The translations under genes and the position numbers were made by a program. Below, piece by piece: positions 54,570-64,000 of a stretch of 64,000 bases of DNA. The stretch's first letter is position 1. Each line of letters opens with the position of its first letter. The notes under the pieces were generated by a model. The model was not told the origin of the DNA. It ran no database searches and saw only the letters and a program-made list of their open reading frames with translations. The DNA is from Bacillus carboniphilus (GTDB lineage Bacteria > Bacillota > Bacilli > Bacillales > JC228): assembly GCF_039522365.1 (NCBI RefSeq), contig NZ_BAAADJ010000023.1, positions 124,001-188,000 of the forward strand, in the 5' to 3' direction.

Positions 54570-55835
54570 ATGTTCAAGTTTAACGATGAGAGAGGACAAG
54601 TTAAGTGCTCATTTTGTGGAAAAACTCAGGATCAAGTTAGAAAAATCGTTGCAGGTCCTGGTGTCTATATATGTGATGAGTGTATTGAGTTGTGTACTGA
54701 AATCGTAGAAGAAGAACTCGGAACAGAAGAAGAAGTAGAATTCAAAGATGTTCCAAAACCAAAAGAGATTAGAGAAATTCTAGATGATTATGTTATTGGG
54801 CAAGATCAAGCGAAAAAGTCACTTGCTGTTGCAGTATATAATCACTATAAGCGAATCAACTCAAACAGTAAGATTGACGAAGTAGAACTAGCGAAAAGTA
54901 ATATTTGTTTAATTGGTCCTACGGGAAGCGGAAAAACTTTATTAGCCCAAACCTTAGCAAGAATATTGAACGTGCCTTTTGCCATTGCGGATGCTACTTC
55001 ACTAACAGAAGCTGGTTATGTAGGGGAAGATGTTGAAAACATTCTGTTAAAGCTTATCCAGTCAGCAGACTATGATGTTGATAAAGCAGAAAAAGGAATC
55101 ATCTACATTGATGAAATCGATAAAATTGCTCGTAAATCCGAGAATCCTTCGATTACAAGAGATGTTTCCGGTGAAGGTGTTCAACAAGCACTATTAAAAA
55201 TCTTGGAAGGAACAGTTGCAAGTGTACCACCACAAGGTGGAAGAAAGCATCCTCACCAAGAATTTATTCAAATTGATACCTCAAATATCTTATTTATTTG
55301 CGGTGGTGCCTTCGACGGAATTGAGCAAATTATTAAACGTCGTTTAGGTCAAAAGGTTATTGGATTTGGTGGAGAGTCTAAAAAAGAAGATATTGACCAA
55401 AAGCAACTTTTATCTAAAGCATTACCAGAAGACTTACTAGGCTTCGGACTAATCCCTGAATTTATTGGGCGATTACCAGTAATTGCAAGCCTAGCACCAC
55501 TTGATGAAAATGCCCTAATTGAAATTTTAACAAAGCCTAAGAATGCACTCGTTAAGCAATATCAGAAAATGTTAGAGCTTGATGATGTTGAATTAGAATT
55601 TGAAGATGAAGCACTTGTGGAAATTGCTAAAAAAGCGATTGAAAGAAAAACAGGTGCACGTGGACTTCGTTCCATCATCGAATCCATTATGCTTGATGTG
55701 ATGTTTGATCTACCATCTCGTGATGATATCCAAAAATGTGTCATTACAAAAGAGACAGTAACCGATCAAAAAGCACCGAAGCTTCTATTGGAAGATGGAA
55801 CTGAAGTGTCAGCTGAAAAGAAAAACTCTGCATGA
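54570..55835 (+). CDS. clpX: ATP-dependent Clp protease ATPase subunit ClpX
   Basis: 421 aa. The N-terminal zinc-binding domain has [14 protein letters not shown] and CDECIELC (about 13-40). The AAA+ module shows Walker [13 protein letters not shown] (about 115-126), Walker [13 protein letters not shown] (about 178-189) and the ClpP-docking loop with [11 protein letters not shown] (about 262-272). It unfolds tagged substrates for ClpP. ATG 54570 follows AAAGGGG. Confidence 0.97.
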   Translation: MFKFNDERGQVKCSFCGKTQDQVRKIVAGPGVYICDECIELCTEIVEEELGTEEEVEFKDVPKPKEIREILDDYVIGQDQAKKSLAVAVYNHYKRINSNSKIDEVELAKSNICLIGPTGSGKTLLAQTLARILNVPFAIADATSLTEAGYVGEDVENILLKLIQSADYDVDKAEKGIIYIDEIDKIARKSENPSITRDVSGEGVQQALLKILEGTVASVPPQGGRKHPHQEFIQIDTSNILFICGGAFDGIEQIIKRRLGQKVIGFGGESKKEDIDQKQLLSKALPEDLLGFGLIPEFIGRLPVIASLAPLDENALIEILTKPKNALVKQYQKMLELDDVELEFEDEALVEIAKKAIERKTGARGLRSIIESIMLDVMFDLPSRDDIQKCVITKETVTDQKAPKLLLEDGTEVSAEKKNSA

Positions 55836-55841
55836 AATCAA

Positions 55842-55875
55842 ATGACCTAAGCCTTGGGGGCTTGGGTCATTTTTG
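55842..55875 (+). terminator. Terminator of clpX
   Basis: ATGACCTAAGCC (55842-55853) with GGCTTGGGTCAT (55859-55870), then TTTTG. Confidence 0.85.
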
Positions 55876-55890
55876 TTTTGGATGATTTGT

Positions 55891-56015
55891 GGACATTGAA
55901 TTAGTTTATGTGCACATTTAAGGGGAGCAGCTTGAAAACTAGGACATAAAATCAGTTTATGTGCACGTTTAAAGGAATCAGCCCAAAAAGTAGGACATAA
56001 AAGCTAAATAGTGTG
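55891..56015. repeat. Tandem repeat, exact 51-bp period (GGACATAAAATCAGTTTATGTGCAC)
   Basis: GGACAT starts at 55891, 55942 and 55993, each 51 bp apart; ATGTGCAC recurs at 55908 and 55959, also 51 bp apart. Two full units and a decayed third are present. Each unit includes CATAAA-ATCAG-TTTATG, a short hairpin. The repeat lies between clpX and lonB in a 384-bp gap; the rest of the gap (56020-56219) shows no gene. Confidence 0.8.
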
Positions 56016-56219
56016 CGTAACTCATCCAATGAGTATTCAGTTTCTCAAGGTGCCTATTGCAACGCAATCAAGAAATGATGTAAAGCGTTTTTTAAGTAAA
56101 TTACTCAATATTATCCATCAACTCCTCCCAGTTTTTTACTCATTTCTCTTGTTTATTCCTCTCCTTCAACGGAAATACTAGCATATATCACAAACTAGTT
56201 AGATTCAGGAGGGAAAGGG

Positions 56220-57887
56220 ATGAGTTGGACAGGTATAGCATTGGTGATCCAGTTGTTTTTTGGGATCATAATCGGTCTTTACTTTTGGAACTTATTAAGA
56301 AATCAACGTACGCAGAAAGTATCCATAGATAAAGAATCTAGAAAGGAAATGGAACAATTAAGGCGTATGCGTTCGATTACTCTTACCGAACCGCTAGCTG
56401 AAAAGGTTAGACCATCCACGTTTGACGATATCATAGGGCAAGAAGATGGAATTAAATCACTGAAAGCAGCCCTTTGCGGACCAAATCCTCAACATGTCAT
56501 TATTTATGGACCGCCAGGCGTTGGGAAAACAGCTGCGGCAAGATTGGTACTCGAGGAAGCGAAGAAAAATGCTAAATCCCCATTTAGACGTTCCTCCGTT
56601 TTTGTCGAGCTAGATGCAACCACTGCAAGGTTTGATGAACGAGGTATTGCGGATCCACTTATTGGATCTGTACATGACCCGATATACCAAGGGGCAGGGG
56701 CAATGGGGCAAGCCGGTATTCCTCAACCGAAGCAAGGAGCCGTTACAAATGCACATGGTGGCGTATTGTTCATAGATGAAATTGGGGAATTGCACCCCAT
56801 TCAAATGAACAAGCTTTTAAAGGTATTAGAAGATCGGAAGGTATTTCTAGAAAGTGCTTATTATAGTGAGGAAAACACACAAATACCTACTCACATCCAT
56901 GATATTTTTAAGAATGGTCTACCAGCAGACTTTCGGTTAATAGGGGCGACTACAAGAACACCAAATGAGATACCGCCTGCTATTCGTTCTAGATGTATGG
57001 AAGTCTTCTTTAGGGAATTGGATCCTGAAGAAATTGCCAAGGTTGCAAAGCGAGCTGCTGAAAAAGTGTCTCTTCGCATAAGTGAAGAGGGGCTAAAGGT
57101 TCTCTCATCCTATGCTCGAAATGGACGGGAAGCAGTGAATCTTGTACAAATTGCTGCAGGATTGGCTATTACAGAGGATCGTTCATTTATTAAGGATGAA
57201 GATATTGAGTGGGTTATTCACTCTAGTCAGCTTTCGCCTAGGATTGAGAGAAAAATTAGTGAAAAGGCATCAATCGGTTATGTGAATGGATTAGCGGTTT
57301 ACGGGCCAAATAGTGGGGCCTTGCTCGAATTAGAAGTTACAGCTATCCATGCGAAAGATAAAGGTAGTATTAACATCACTGGAATTGTAGAAGAGGAAAG
57401 CATCGGTAATTCCAGTAAGTCAGTCCGTCGAAAAAGTATGGCAAGAGGTTCGATTGAAAATGTAATAACGGTATTACGTTCTATGGGTGTTCCTGCTGGA
57501 GAATACGATTTACATATTAACTTCCCTGGTGGTATTCCAGTAGATGGACCATCAGCGGGTATAGCTATTGCTACTGGGATCTACTCAGCAATTTTTAAAC
57601 AACCCGTACGCCATGATATTGCCATGACAGGCGAAATTAGTATCCATGGTAATGTAAAGCCTGTTGGTGGGGTATACGCTAAAGTAAAGGCAGCTAAGCA
57701 AGCAGGTGCCAGTACGGTCATAATTCCAGAAGAAAATATGCAATCGATGTTAAAAGAGATTGAAGGAATCGAAATTATCCCAGTTAAGCACCTTCGAGAA
57801 GTTTTTGAACGAGCTTTTGTTGATCAACAATTAGAAGAACATATGGGACCGAAAACGATAGAGCTCTCAAAAAAGGAAAGTGTTTAG
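56220..57887 (+). CDS. lonB: Sporulation-associated ATP-dependent protease LonB
   Basis: 555 aa. A single N-terminal transmembrane helix (about 5-22) is typical of LonB. The AAA+ part has Walker [14 protein letters not shown] (about 96-108) and Walker B GVLFIDEIGELHP (about 180-192). The serine-lysine protease domain has PVDGPSAGIAIATG (about 438-451) with the nucleophile Ser, and the lysine in YAKVKAAKQAG (about 484-494). In B. subtilis it is made in the forespore. ATG 56220 follows AGGAGGG. It directly precedes lonA. Confidence 0.93.
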   Translation: MSWTGIALVIQLFFGIIIGLYFWNLLRNQRTQKVSIDKESRKEMEQLRRMRSITLTEPLAEKVRPSTFDDIIGQEDGIKSLKAALCGPNPQHVIIYGPPGVGKTAAARLVLEEAKKNAKSPFRRSSVFVELDATTARFDERGIADPLIGSVHDPIYQGAGAMGQAGIPQPKQGAVTNAHGGVLFIDEIGELHPIQMNKLLKVLEDRKVFLESAYYSEENTQIPTHIHDIFKNGLPADFRLIGATTRTPNEIPPAIRSRCMEVFFRELDPEEIAKVAKRAAEKVSLRISEEGLKVLSSYARNGREAVNLVQIAAGLAITEDRSFIKDEDIEWVIHSSQLSPRIERKISEKASIGYVNGLAVYGPNSGALLELEVTAIHAKDKGSINITGIVEEESIGNSSKSVRRKSMARGSIENVITVLRSMGVPAGEYDLHINFPGGIPVDGPSAGIAIATGIYSAIFKQPVRHDIAMTGEISIHGNVKPVGGVYAKVKAAKQAGASTVIIPEENMQSMLKEIEGIEIIPVKHLREVFERAFVDQQLEEHMGPKTIELSKKESV

Positions 57888-57899
57888 GAGCGAAAGTAT

Positions 57900-57937
57900 G
57901 AAAAGCTTCGGCGCTTATGCGAACCGAAGCTTTTCTA
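57900..57937 (+). terminator. Terminator of lonB
   Basis: GAAAAGCTTCGG (57900-57911) with CCGAAGCTTTTC (57924-57935); short T-run inside the right arm. Confidence 0.75.
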
Positions 57938-57988
57938 TGTACAAATGATTATTTTTATTAGTGTATAATATAATCTTAAGGTTTATTT

Positions 57989-58016
57989 TTGTACAAAATA
58001 AAAGGGCTAGTATAAA
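57989..58016 (+). promoter_or_regulatory. Promoter of lonA
   Basis: TTGTAC (57989-57994) and TATAAA (58011-58016), 16-bp spacer, 41 bp before the gene. No CtsR operator is seen. Confidence 0.5.
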
Positions 58017-58057
58017 ATGTATGAACAAAGAAGAAATTTGTTGACGGAGGTGTTAAC

Positions 58058-60382
58058 ATGGCAGATAAAAAACAAATTACGGTTCCCCTACTTCCACTAA
58101 GAGGTCTCCTTGTATTTCCATCTATGGTTTTGCACTTAGATGTGGGTAGGGATAAATCGGTACAGTCACTTGAAGAAGCCATGATAGACGATCATCTCAT
58201 CTTTTTAACAACACAAAAAGATACAGGCATGGATAACCCATCAAAAGACGATGTTTATCAATATGGAACTTTAACAAAAATCAAGCAAATGCTAAAGCTT
58301 CCCAATGGAACCGTTCGTGTTTTAGTGGAAGGATTAAAGCGTGCTGAATTGGTTGAGTTCATCGACAAAGAAACTCATCTGGAAGCACATATAAATCCTG
58401 TAGATGTAATAGATGAGAAAGACATAGAAAAAGAAGCCTTAATGAGAACACTACTAGAATATTTTGAGCAGTACATAAAAATGTCTAAAAAGGTCTCAGC
58501 TGAAACCTATGCTTCTGTTACTGATATTGGAGAACCGGGACGATTGGCAGATATTATTACATCTCACCTTCCAATCAAGTTAAGTGATAAACAAAAAATA
58601 TTAGAGACGACAGACGTAACGAAGAGACTAAACAGTGTTATTCATTTCCTACATAATGAAAAGGAAATTCTCCAATTAGAAAAGAAAATTGGACAACGTG
58701 TAAAACGCTCTATGGAACGAACTCAAAAAGAGTATTACCTCAGAGAGCAAATGAAGGCGATCCAAAAAGAGCTTGGAGATAAAGAAGGAAAAACAGGTGA
58801 AATAGCGGATTTAACGAAGAAAATTGAAAATGCTGGAATGCCTGAACATGTACTGAAGGCAGCCAAAAAGGAACTAGACCGTTACGAAAAAGTACCAACT
58901 AGTTCTGCCGAAAGTGCCGTTATTCGTAATTATCTAGACTGGTTAATCGCTCTACCTTGGAGCAAGGCCACTGAAGATGATTTGAACTTAAAGAAAGCGG
59001 AAAAAGTATTGGATGAAGAGCACTATGGCCTAGAAAAGGTAAAAGAGAGAGTTTTGGAATACTTAGCTGTTCAAAAGCTAACGAATTCCTTAAAAGGGCC
59101 GATTCTTTGTTTAGCAGGTCCTCCAGGTGTTGGTAAGACAAGTCTCGCCAAATCTATTGCCACATCATTAGGACGTCATTTCGTGAGAATTTCCCTAGGT
59201 GGAGTTCGTGATGAGTCTGAAATTAGAGGACACAGAAGAACCTATGTTGGGGCAATGCCTGGTCGAATTATTCAAGGGATGAAAAAAGCGGGAACGGTTA
59301 ACCCTGTCTTTCTTTTAGATGAAATAGACAAAATGTCCAACGACTTTAGAGGCGATCCTTCTTCTGCAATGCTAGAGGTTTTAGACCCTGAGCAAAATCA
59401 TACATTTAGTGACCATTACATTGAAGAAACGTATGACCTCTCTAATGTCATGTTTATTGCTACAGCTAATAATTTAGCGACCATCCCTGAACCTTTACGT
59501 GACCGGATGGAAATTATAACAATTGCAGGTTATACAGAGCTTGAAAAACTGCATATTGCCAAAAACCACTTAATTCAGAAGCAAGTAAAAGAGCATGGAC
59601 TTCAAAAGTCTCATATCCAATTCAGAGATGAGTCCATTGTAAAAATCATTCGCTATTACACACGTGAAGCGGGTGTTCGTGGTCTTGAAAGACAAATTGC
59701 ATCCATCTGTAGAAAGGCTGCGAGAGTCATCGTTTCTGAGGAAAGAAAGAAAGTGGTTGTGACGGAGAAGACGGTCGAAGAGTACTTAGGAAAGCCGAAG
59801 TTCAGATATGGCCAAGCAGAGCTAGAAGACCAAGTGGGTGTCGCAACAGGCCTTGCCTACACTACGGTAGGAGGGGATACACTGCAAATCGAAGTATCGC
59901 TTTCTCCAGGTAAAGGTAAGCTTGTGTTAACAGGAAAGCTTGGAGATGTCATGAAAGAATCAGCCCAAACTGCGTTTAGTTATGTACGCTCAAAAGCAAA
60001 TGAATTAGGCATTCCTGAGGATTTTCACGAAAAGCATGATATTCACATTCACGTTCCAGAGGGAGCTGTACCTAAAGATGGTCCTTCTGCTGGGATTACG
60101 ATTGCAACGGCTCTTGTTTCAGCTTTAACCGGAAATCCAATTCGTAAAGAAGTGGGGATGACGGGAGAAATTACATTACGAGGGCGTGTGTTACCAATCG
60201 GTGGGTTAAAAGAAAAGTCTCTCAGTGCACACCGAGCGGGTCTGACGAAAGTGTTATTCCCGAAAGACAATGAGAAGGATTTAGAGGATATCCCTGAAGT
60301 AGTACGAAATGAATTGGAGTTTGTATCCGTTTCACATGTAGATGAAGTACTGAAGCAGGCATTAGTGGAGGGGACTTCATGA
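58058..60382 (+). CDS. lonA: ATP-dependent protease La (LonA)
   Basis: 774 aa, full length. N-terminal substrate-binding domain (about 1-200), AAA+ with Walker [15 protein letters not shown] (about 354-367) and Walker [12 protein letters not shown], protease domain with [18 protein letters not shown] (catalytic Ser about 678) and Lys in [14 protein letters not shown] (about 718-731). It degrades misfolded and regulatory proteins. ATG 58058 follows ACGGAGG. The engB start overlaps its end by 4 bp. Confidence 0.97.
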   Translation: MADKKQITVPLLPLRGLLVFPSMVLHLDVGRDKSVQSLEEAMIDDHLIFLTTQKDTGMDNPSKDDVYQYGTLTKIKQMLKLPNGTVRVLVEGLKRAELVEFIDKETHLEAHINPVDVIDEKDIEKEALMRTLLEYFEQYIKMSKKVSAETYASVTDIGEPGRLADIITSHLPIKLSDKQKILETTDVTKRLNSVIHFLHNEKEILQLEKKIGQRVKRSMERTQKEYYLREQMKAIQKELGDKEGKTGEIADLTKKIENAGMPEHVLKAAKKELDRYEKVPTSSAESAVIRNYLDWLIALPWSKATEDDLNLKKAEKVLDEEHYGLEKVKERVLEYLAVQKLTNSLKGPILCLAGPPGVGKTSLAKSIATSLGRHFVRISLGGVRDESEIRGHRRTYVGAMPGRIIQGMKKAGTVNPVFLLDEIDKMSNDFRGDPSSAMLEVLDPEQNHTFSDHYIEETYDLSNVMFIATANNLATIPEPLRDRMEIITIAGYTELEKLHIAKNHLIQKQVKEHGLQKSHIQFRDESIVKIIRYYTREAGVRGLERQIASICRKAARVIVSEERKKVVVTEKTVEEYLGKPKFRYGQAELEDQVGVATGLAYTTVGGDTLQIEVSLSPGKGKLVLTGKLGDVMKESAQTAFSYVRSKANELGIPEDFHEKHDIHIHVPEGAVPKDGPSAGITIATALVSALTGNPIRKEVGMTGEITLRGRVLPIGGLKEKSLSAHRAGLTKVLFPKDNEKDLEDIPEVVRNELEFVSVSHVDEVLKQALVEGTS

Positions 60383-60960
60383 TCATTCATTCAGCTGAAA
60401 TATATATAAGTGCGGTCAAGCCAGAGCAGTACCCACCTGGATTTGAGCCTGAATTCGCACTAGCAGGACGCTCCAATGTAGGGAAGTCATCTTTTATCAA
60501 TAAAATGTTAAATCGAAAAAATTTAGCTAGAACATCCTCTAAGCCTGGAAAGACTCAAACCTTAAACTTTTATCATATAAACGAATCCTTTTATTTTGTG
60601 GATGTACCTGGATACGGTTATGCGAAAGTCTCTAAAAAAGAGCGCGAGGCTTGGGGCAGGATGATGGAAACCTATTTCTCATCTAGAGAGCAATTAAAAA
60701 CGGTTCTTTTAATTGTAGACCTACGTCATCCTCCATCAAAAGATGATGTGACGATGTATGGTTTTCTCAAACATTTCGAACTGAACTGTACCGTTATTGC
60801 TACAAAGGCAGACAAAGTGCCAAAAGGAAAATGGCAAAAACACGTGAAAATCGTGAAAGAAACATTAGATTTTGACCCATCCGATAACCTGATAGTCTTT
60901 TCTTCTGAAACAGGGGAAGGTAAAGATAAGGCATGGGGATTACTTCAGTCCTATATGTAA
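60379..60960 (+). CDS. engB: Ribosome biogenesis GTPase EngB (YsxC)
   Basis: 193 aa. GTPase motifs: G1 [17 protein letters not shown] (about 29-45), G3 [10 protein letters not shown] (about 74-83), G4 [10 protein letters not shown] (about 146-155) and G5 SSETGEGKD (about 175-183). It acts late in 50S assembly. The start ATG 60379 overlaps the lonA stop (ATGA), so the two are translationally coupled. Confidence 0.97.
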   Translation: MIIHSAEIYISAVKPEQYPPGFEPEFALAGRSNVGKSSFINKMLNRKNLARTSSKPGKTQTLNFYHINESFYFVDVPGYGYAKVSKKEREAWGRMMETYFSSREQLKTVLLIVDLRHPPSKDDVTMYGFLKHFELNCTVIATKADKVPKGKWQKHVKIVKETLDFDPSDNLIVFSSETGEGKDKAWGLLQSYM

Positions 60961-60965
60961 ATAAA

Positions 60966-60996
60966 AAAACCGGCCACCGATGGCCGGTTTTCTTGC
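60966..60996 (+). terminator. Terminator of lonA-engB
   Basis: AAAACCGGCCA (60966-60976), CCGA loop, TGGCCGGTTTT (60981-60991); it may also serve the convergent gene. Confidence 0.92.
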
Positions 60997-61017
60997 TTTT
61001 GGTAGCAATTGAATAAT

Positions 61018-61500
61018 TTATTTTCTTTTAAAAAATAATAGAAATAATCCAACCCCGATGAAGATAAGGGGCCAGAAACGTTGAATCATAGAAATACTGG
61101 TTTCGATAAAACCGATGGTGGTTGTCACTTTATCAGAAAATAGTAAAAAGACCGCTAGTATTAAAAATGAAACACCTATAGCAAAGCCATCTCCTTTTTT
61201 CTGATAATACAACAGGAAACTAAGGGCAATAATTAAAACAAAGACACCAAAGTGATTAGACCATAATCCTAATTGATATACGACATGGAAATGAATGCCG
61301 ATTCCGGTAAACATCACACCTGGAAATATACTTTCATAATCTTTTCCTATGTACGCTTGTCCAATAAATGCTATACCGATGATAACAAGTAAAGTAGGCC
61401 AGGACTGTAAATAACCCCAACTTGATGGGAACCAATTATCGATAAAGAAATAACAGCCAAATCCTAATAATAGAATTCCGGGAAAAATACGTGACTTCAT
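61018..61500 (-). CDS. Five-helix membrane protein, YsxD-like
   Basis: 160 aa from the ATG giving MKSRIFPGILLLGFG, behind AGGAGAG; the longer frame adds an unconserved hydrophilic stretch. Five or six hydrophobic segments with short loops are present (about 5-20, 30-50, 58-75, 82-95, 102-120, 138-156). Paired motifs IFPGILLLGFGCYFF and IFPGVMFTGIGIHFH suggest an internal duplication; this pattern is like the LiaI/LiaF transmembrane-region family. Position between engB and hemA corresponds to B. subtilis ysxD. Function unknown. Confidence 0.75.
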   Translation of the reverse strand: MKSRIFPGILLLGFGCYFFIDNWFPSSWGYLQSWPTLLVIIGIAFIGQAYIGKDYESIFPGVMFTGIGIHFHVVYQLGLWSNHFGVFVLIIALSFLLYYQKKGDGFAIGVSFLILAVFLLFSDKVTTTIGFIETSISMIQRFWPLIFIGVGLFLLFFKRK

Positions 61501-61718
61501 TATTTTCTCTCCTAAATCATTCACTTGAATCTTGTACCTATTTTTGATACTGTACAATATGGGTATTTAATAGAAATCAGTGCAAATCTGAAGATTTACC
61601 TTGAATTAAATACTATCATAACTTTCAAAATGTGTTCACAAATATTTTAAGAGTCCTACTTTAGTCATGTTATACTTAATATAGCTTGTAAATGAACGAA
61701 TAAGGGGGTGTCCCACAC

Positions 61719-63065
61719 ATGCATATTCTAGTCGCTGGATTAAACTATAAAACTGCCCCTGTTGAAATTCGCGAACGGTTGTCGTTTCAAGAGAATGACC
61801 TACAACAAGCGATGCAACAGCTGCAAAACCAAAAAAGTATACTAGAGAACGTTATCGTTTCTACTTGTAACCGTACAGAAGTATATGCCGTTGTCGATCA
61901 ATTGCATACGGGACGCTATTATATAAAAGATTTTCTTTCTAAATGGTTTAATATTGATAAAGAAGAATTTTCACCATACCTCTTCTTCTATGAAAATGAG
62001 CATGCCACAGAGCATCTTTTTCGTGTTAGCTGTGGACTAAATTCCATGGTACTTGGAGAAACCCAAATTCTAGGACAAGTTCGCTCTAGTTTCTTCTTGG
62101 GTCAAGAGGGTGAAACAACAGGAACGATTTTTAATCATTTATTCAAAGAGGCTATTACGGTAGCAAAAAGAGGTCACTCAGAAACGGAAATTGGGTCAAA
62201 TGCAGTTTCCGTCAGTTATGCTGCTGTTGAGCTTGCAAAGAAAATTTTCGGTTCTCTTGAAAAACAGCATGTCCTAATCATTGGTGCTGGTAAGATGGGA
62301 GAACTGGCTGCTGAAAATCTGTATGGAAACGGTGTGAAAAAAGTAACCGTTGTGAACCGTACGTTTGAAAAAGCAGAAGCATTAGCAGGTAAATTTTCTG
62401 GGAACGCTAAGTCACTTCAAGAACTACAATGTGCTTTACTAGAGGCTGATATTGTTATTAGTTCAACAGGTTCTAAAGATTATGTTATAACGAAAGAAAT
62501 GATGGCTGAAGTAGAAAAAATGAGAAAAGGCCGTCCTATTTTCATGGTCGATATTGCGGTACCGCGTGACCTTGACCCTGCTATAGATGATATTGAGAGT
62601 GTTTTCTTATATGACATTGATGATCTAGAGGGAATTGTTGAAGCCAACCTAGCGGAAAGAAAAGTAGCTGCTGAGCAGATTGAGCTAATGATTGAAGAAG
62701 GGTTAGTTGCTTTCAGTCAATGGTTAAATACTCTCGGTGTAGTTCCTGTAATTACAGCGTTACGTGAAAAGGCGCTAGCTATTCAGGCTGAAACAATGAA
62801 AAGTATTGAGAGAAAGCTTCCAAACCTATCAGATCGTGAACAAAAAGTATTAAGTAAACATACGAAAAGTATTATCAACCAGCTTCTAAAAGAACCGATT
62901 CTTCAAGCTAAAGAGCTTGCTGCACAGCCTAAAGCAGAAGAGTCACTAGACCTATTTATGAAGATTTTTGGAATTGAAGAAGCAGTGGAAGCACATAAAC
63001 AACTACAGCAGCAACAACAGTTGAAATCGAGCACTAGTAAAACCGCTGTGGAGTCATATTCTTAG
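61719..63065 (+). CDS. hemA: Glutamyl-tRNA reductase
   Basis: 448 aa. The N-terminal catalytic domain has [17 protein letters not shown] (about 7-23) and [12 protein letters not shown] (about 48-59) with the active-site Cys. The NADPH site is [17 protein letters not shown] (about 185-201). It reduces Glu-tRNA to glutamate-1-semialdehyde, the first committed step of heme synthesis. ATG 61719 follows AAGGGGGTG. First gene of the hemAXC operon. Confidence 0.96.
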   Translation: MHILVAGLNYKTAPVEIRERLSFQENDLQQAMQQLQNQKSILENVIVSTCNRTEVYAVVDQLHTGRYYIKDFLSKWFNIDKEEFSPYLFFYENEHATEHLFRVSCGLNSMVLGETQILGQVRSSFFLGQEGETTGTIFNHLFKEAITVAKRGHSETEIGSNAVSVSYAAVELAKKIFGSLEKQHVLIIGAGKMGELAAENLYGNGVKKVTVVNRTFEKAEALAGKFSGNAKSLQELQCALLEADIVISSTGSKDYVITKEMMAEVEKMRKGRPIFMVDIAVPRDLDPAIDDIESVFLYDIDDLEGIVEANLAERKVAAEQIELMIEEGLVAFSQWLNTLGVVPVITALREKALAIQAETMKSIERKLPNLSDREQKVLSKHTKSIINQLLKEPILQAKELAAQPKAEESLDLFMKIFGIEEAVEAHKQLQQQQQLKSSTSKTAVESYS

Positions 63066-63082
63066 CGAGCGGGGTTACAGAT

Positions 63083-63916
63083 ATGGTTGACACATATATG
63101 ACGAGGCTACATGAGCTGATGGTCGTTTTATACGCCATCAGCATATTGTTTTATTTTATAGACTTTCTTGATACAAACCGGAAGGCCAATAAAGTAGCCT
63201 TCTGGTTATTAGCAATTGTTTGGATTTTACAAACAATTTTTTTATTTATCTATATGATCCAAACCGGTCGTTTTCCTGTTCTTACGATTTTTGAAGGTCT
63301 TTATTTTTATGCCTGGACACTAGTCACATTATCTTTAATCATTAACCGATTTTTAAAAATGGATTTTATTGTGTTTTTTACCAATATTTTAGGGTTTGCC
63401 ATTATGGCTATCCATACCTTTGCACCTGTACAAATTGATTCACAGGTGAGGGCAGAGCAACTAGTATCTGAACTCTTATTAACCCACATAACATTTGCAA
63501 TGCTATCCTACGGTGCTTTTTCAATTTCCTTTGTATTTTCAGTACTGTACTTGATTCAATATGACCTGTTAAAACGAAAGAAATGGGGAAAAAGACTTCG
63601 AAGGCTTGGAGATTTATCGAAGCTTGAGTCCATGTCTTATGTATTAAATGTTATTGGTGTACCGATGCTTGTATTAAGCTTAATCTTGGGTGTTCAGTGG
63701 GCTTTTATTAAACTGCCAGAAATGAACTGGTTCGACCCAAAGGTTATTGGTTCCTTTGTAGTCCTTATCGTTTATAGTGGGTTTCTATATATGAAGGTAA
63801 GGAAGGAAAAAACGGGTAAATCTCTAGCTCTATGGAATGTTGCATCATTTCTAATTGTGTTAGTTAACTTTTTCTTGTTTGGAAGTTTGTCTTCCTTTCA
63901 TTTTTGGAATACATAA
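63083..63916 (+). CDS. hemX: HemX, cytochrome c assembly-like membrane protein
   Basis: 277 aa with eight hydrophobic segments. It resembles the CcsA/ResC-type cytochrome assembly family (motifs FEGLYFYAWTLVTLSLIINR, about 71-90). In B. subtilis HemX lowers HemA levels. ATG 63083 lies 18 bp after hemA. Confidence 0.9.
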   Translation: MVDTYMTRLHELMVVLYAISILFYFIDFLDTNRKANKVAFWLLAIVWILQTIFLFIYMIQTGRFPVLTIFEGLYFYAWTLVTLSLIINRFLKMDFIVFFTNILGFAIMAIHTFAPVQIDSQVRAEQLVSELLLTHITFAMLSYGAFSISFVFSVLYLIQYDLLKRKKWGKRLRRLGDLSKLESMSYVLNVIGVPMLVLSLILGVQWAFIKLPEMNWFDPKVIGSFVVLIVYSGFLYMKVRKEKTGKSLALWNVASFLIVLVNFFLFGSLSSFHFWNT

Positions 63917-63930
63917 TAGGAGGAATTGTC

Positions 63931-64000
63931 ATGAAGGTATTTACGGTCGGTTCTAGGAGAAGTCAGCTGGCTTTAACTCAATCTAATTGGGTGCTAGATC
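63931..64000 (+). CDS. hemC: Porphobilinogen deaminase, N-terminal fragment
   Basis: Only the first 23 codons are inside the window. The peptide begins MKVFTVGSRRSQLALTQSNW, which is the HemC start, and ATG 63931 follows TAGGAGG. It makes hydroxymethylbilane. The gene continues past the right edge. Confidence 0.93.
   Translation, partial: MKVFTVGSRRSQLALTQSNWVLD

Noticed and set aside
1-64000. Insertion sequence, prophage or integrative element
   Set aside because: No transposase, integrase or phage gene was seen; gene order is conserved with B. subtilis apart from a few single-gene differences.

Overview
The window is a 64-kb stretch of chromosome from an endospore-forming, low-GC Gram-positive bacterium of the family Bacillaceae. 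The evidence is AT-rich DNA, strong AAGGAGG-type ribosome-binding sites, sporulation and germination genes (ytaF, sspI, a SpoIID-domain protein, gerE, gerM, lonB), two T-box leaders, an L20 leader and a lysine riboswitch. Gene order closely follows the Bacillus subtilis mutM-to-hemC region, so names are given by family plus conserved order. The species cannot be named from this sequence. No prophage, insertion sequence, CRISPR array or rRNA was found.

Layout. 1-8.0 kb: end of mutM, then ytaF, coaE, gapB (with a CcpN-like operator), speD (with a structured leader), a conserved hypothetical, nrdR, and the replication-initiation genes dnaB and dnaI, then ytxC. 8.0-12.6 kb: T-box-controlled thrS, a nucleotidyltransferase-fold gene, and the L20-leader-controlled infC-rpmI-rplT operon. 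12.6-17 kb: small membrane proteins, a dimeric-type dUTPase, an M42 aminopeptidase, the spore protein gene sspI and a SpoU-type RNA methyltransferase. 17-26.8 kb: T-box-controlled pheST, then zapA, a cvpA-like gene, polX, mutS2, a DUF350 gene and a 26-aa membrane peptide. 26.8-34.3 kb: a SpoIID/LytB-domain exoprotein, then the fatty-acid degradation cluster lcfA-fadR-fadB-etfB-etfA, and trxA. 34.4-40.5 kb: a MATE transporter, an M15 carboxypeptidase lipoprotein, uvrC and riboswitch-controlled lysC. 40.6-51 kb: yslB, sdhCAB, a small glycine-zipper gene, a thioesterase, gerE, a MarR regulator, racE, gerM, rph, the XTP pyrophosphatase gene and a phosphodiesterase gene. 51-64 kb: tRNA-Arg, a ysoA-like TPR gene, tig, clpX, lonB, lonA, engB, a membrane protein and the start of the heme operon hemA-hemX-hemC.

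How the genes work together. Fatty acids are activated by LcfA, oxidised with FadB and ETF electron transfer, and probably feed succinate dehydrogenase. A FadR-type operator lies before fadR, and a second near-identical one lies before the distant ysmA-like thioesterase. Translation genes are governed by RNA leaders that sense tRNA-Thr, tRNA-Phe and L20. Protein quality control (Tig, ClpX, LonB, LonA) is clustered next to the GTPase EngB.

The least explained part is intergenic. Four separate gaps hold degenerate tandem repeats, each with its own phrase and a rigid period: 21 bp at 12.7 kb, 51 bp at 15.7 kb, 20 bp at 44.8 kb and 51 bp at 55.9 kb. A GC-rich, roughly 130-bp long-hairpin element occurs twice (17.4 and 35.9 kb) with 4 differences in its 128-bp gap-free core. 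These are the best candidates for something undescribed.
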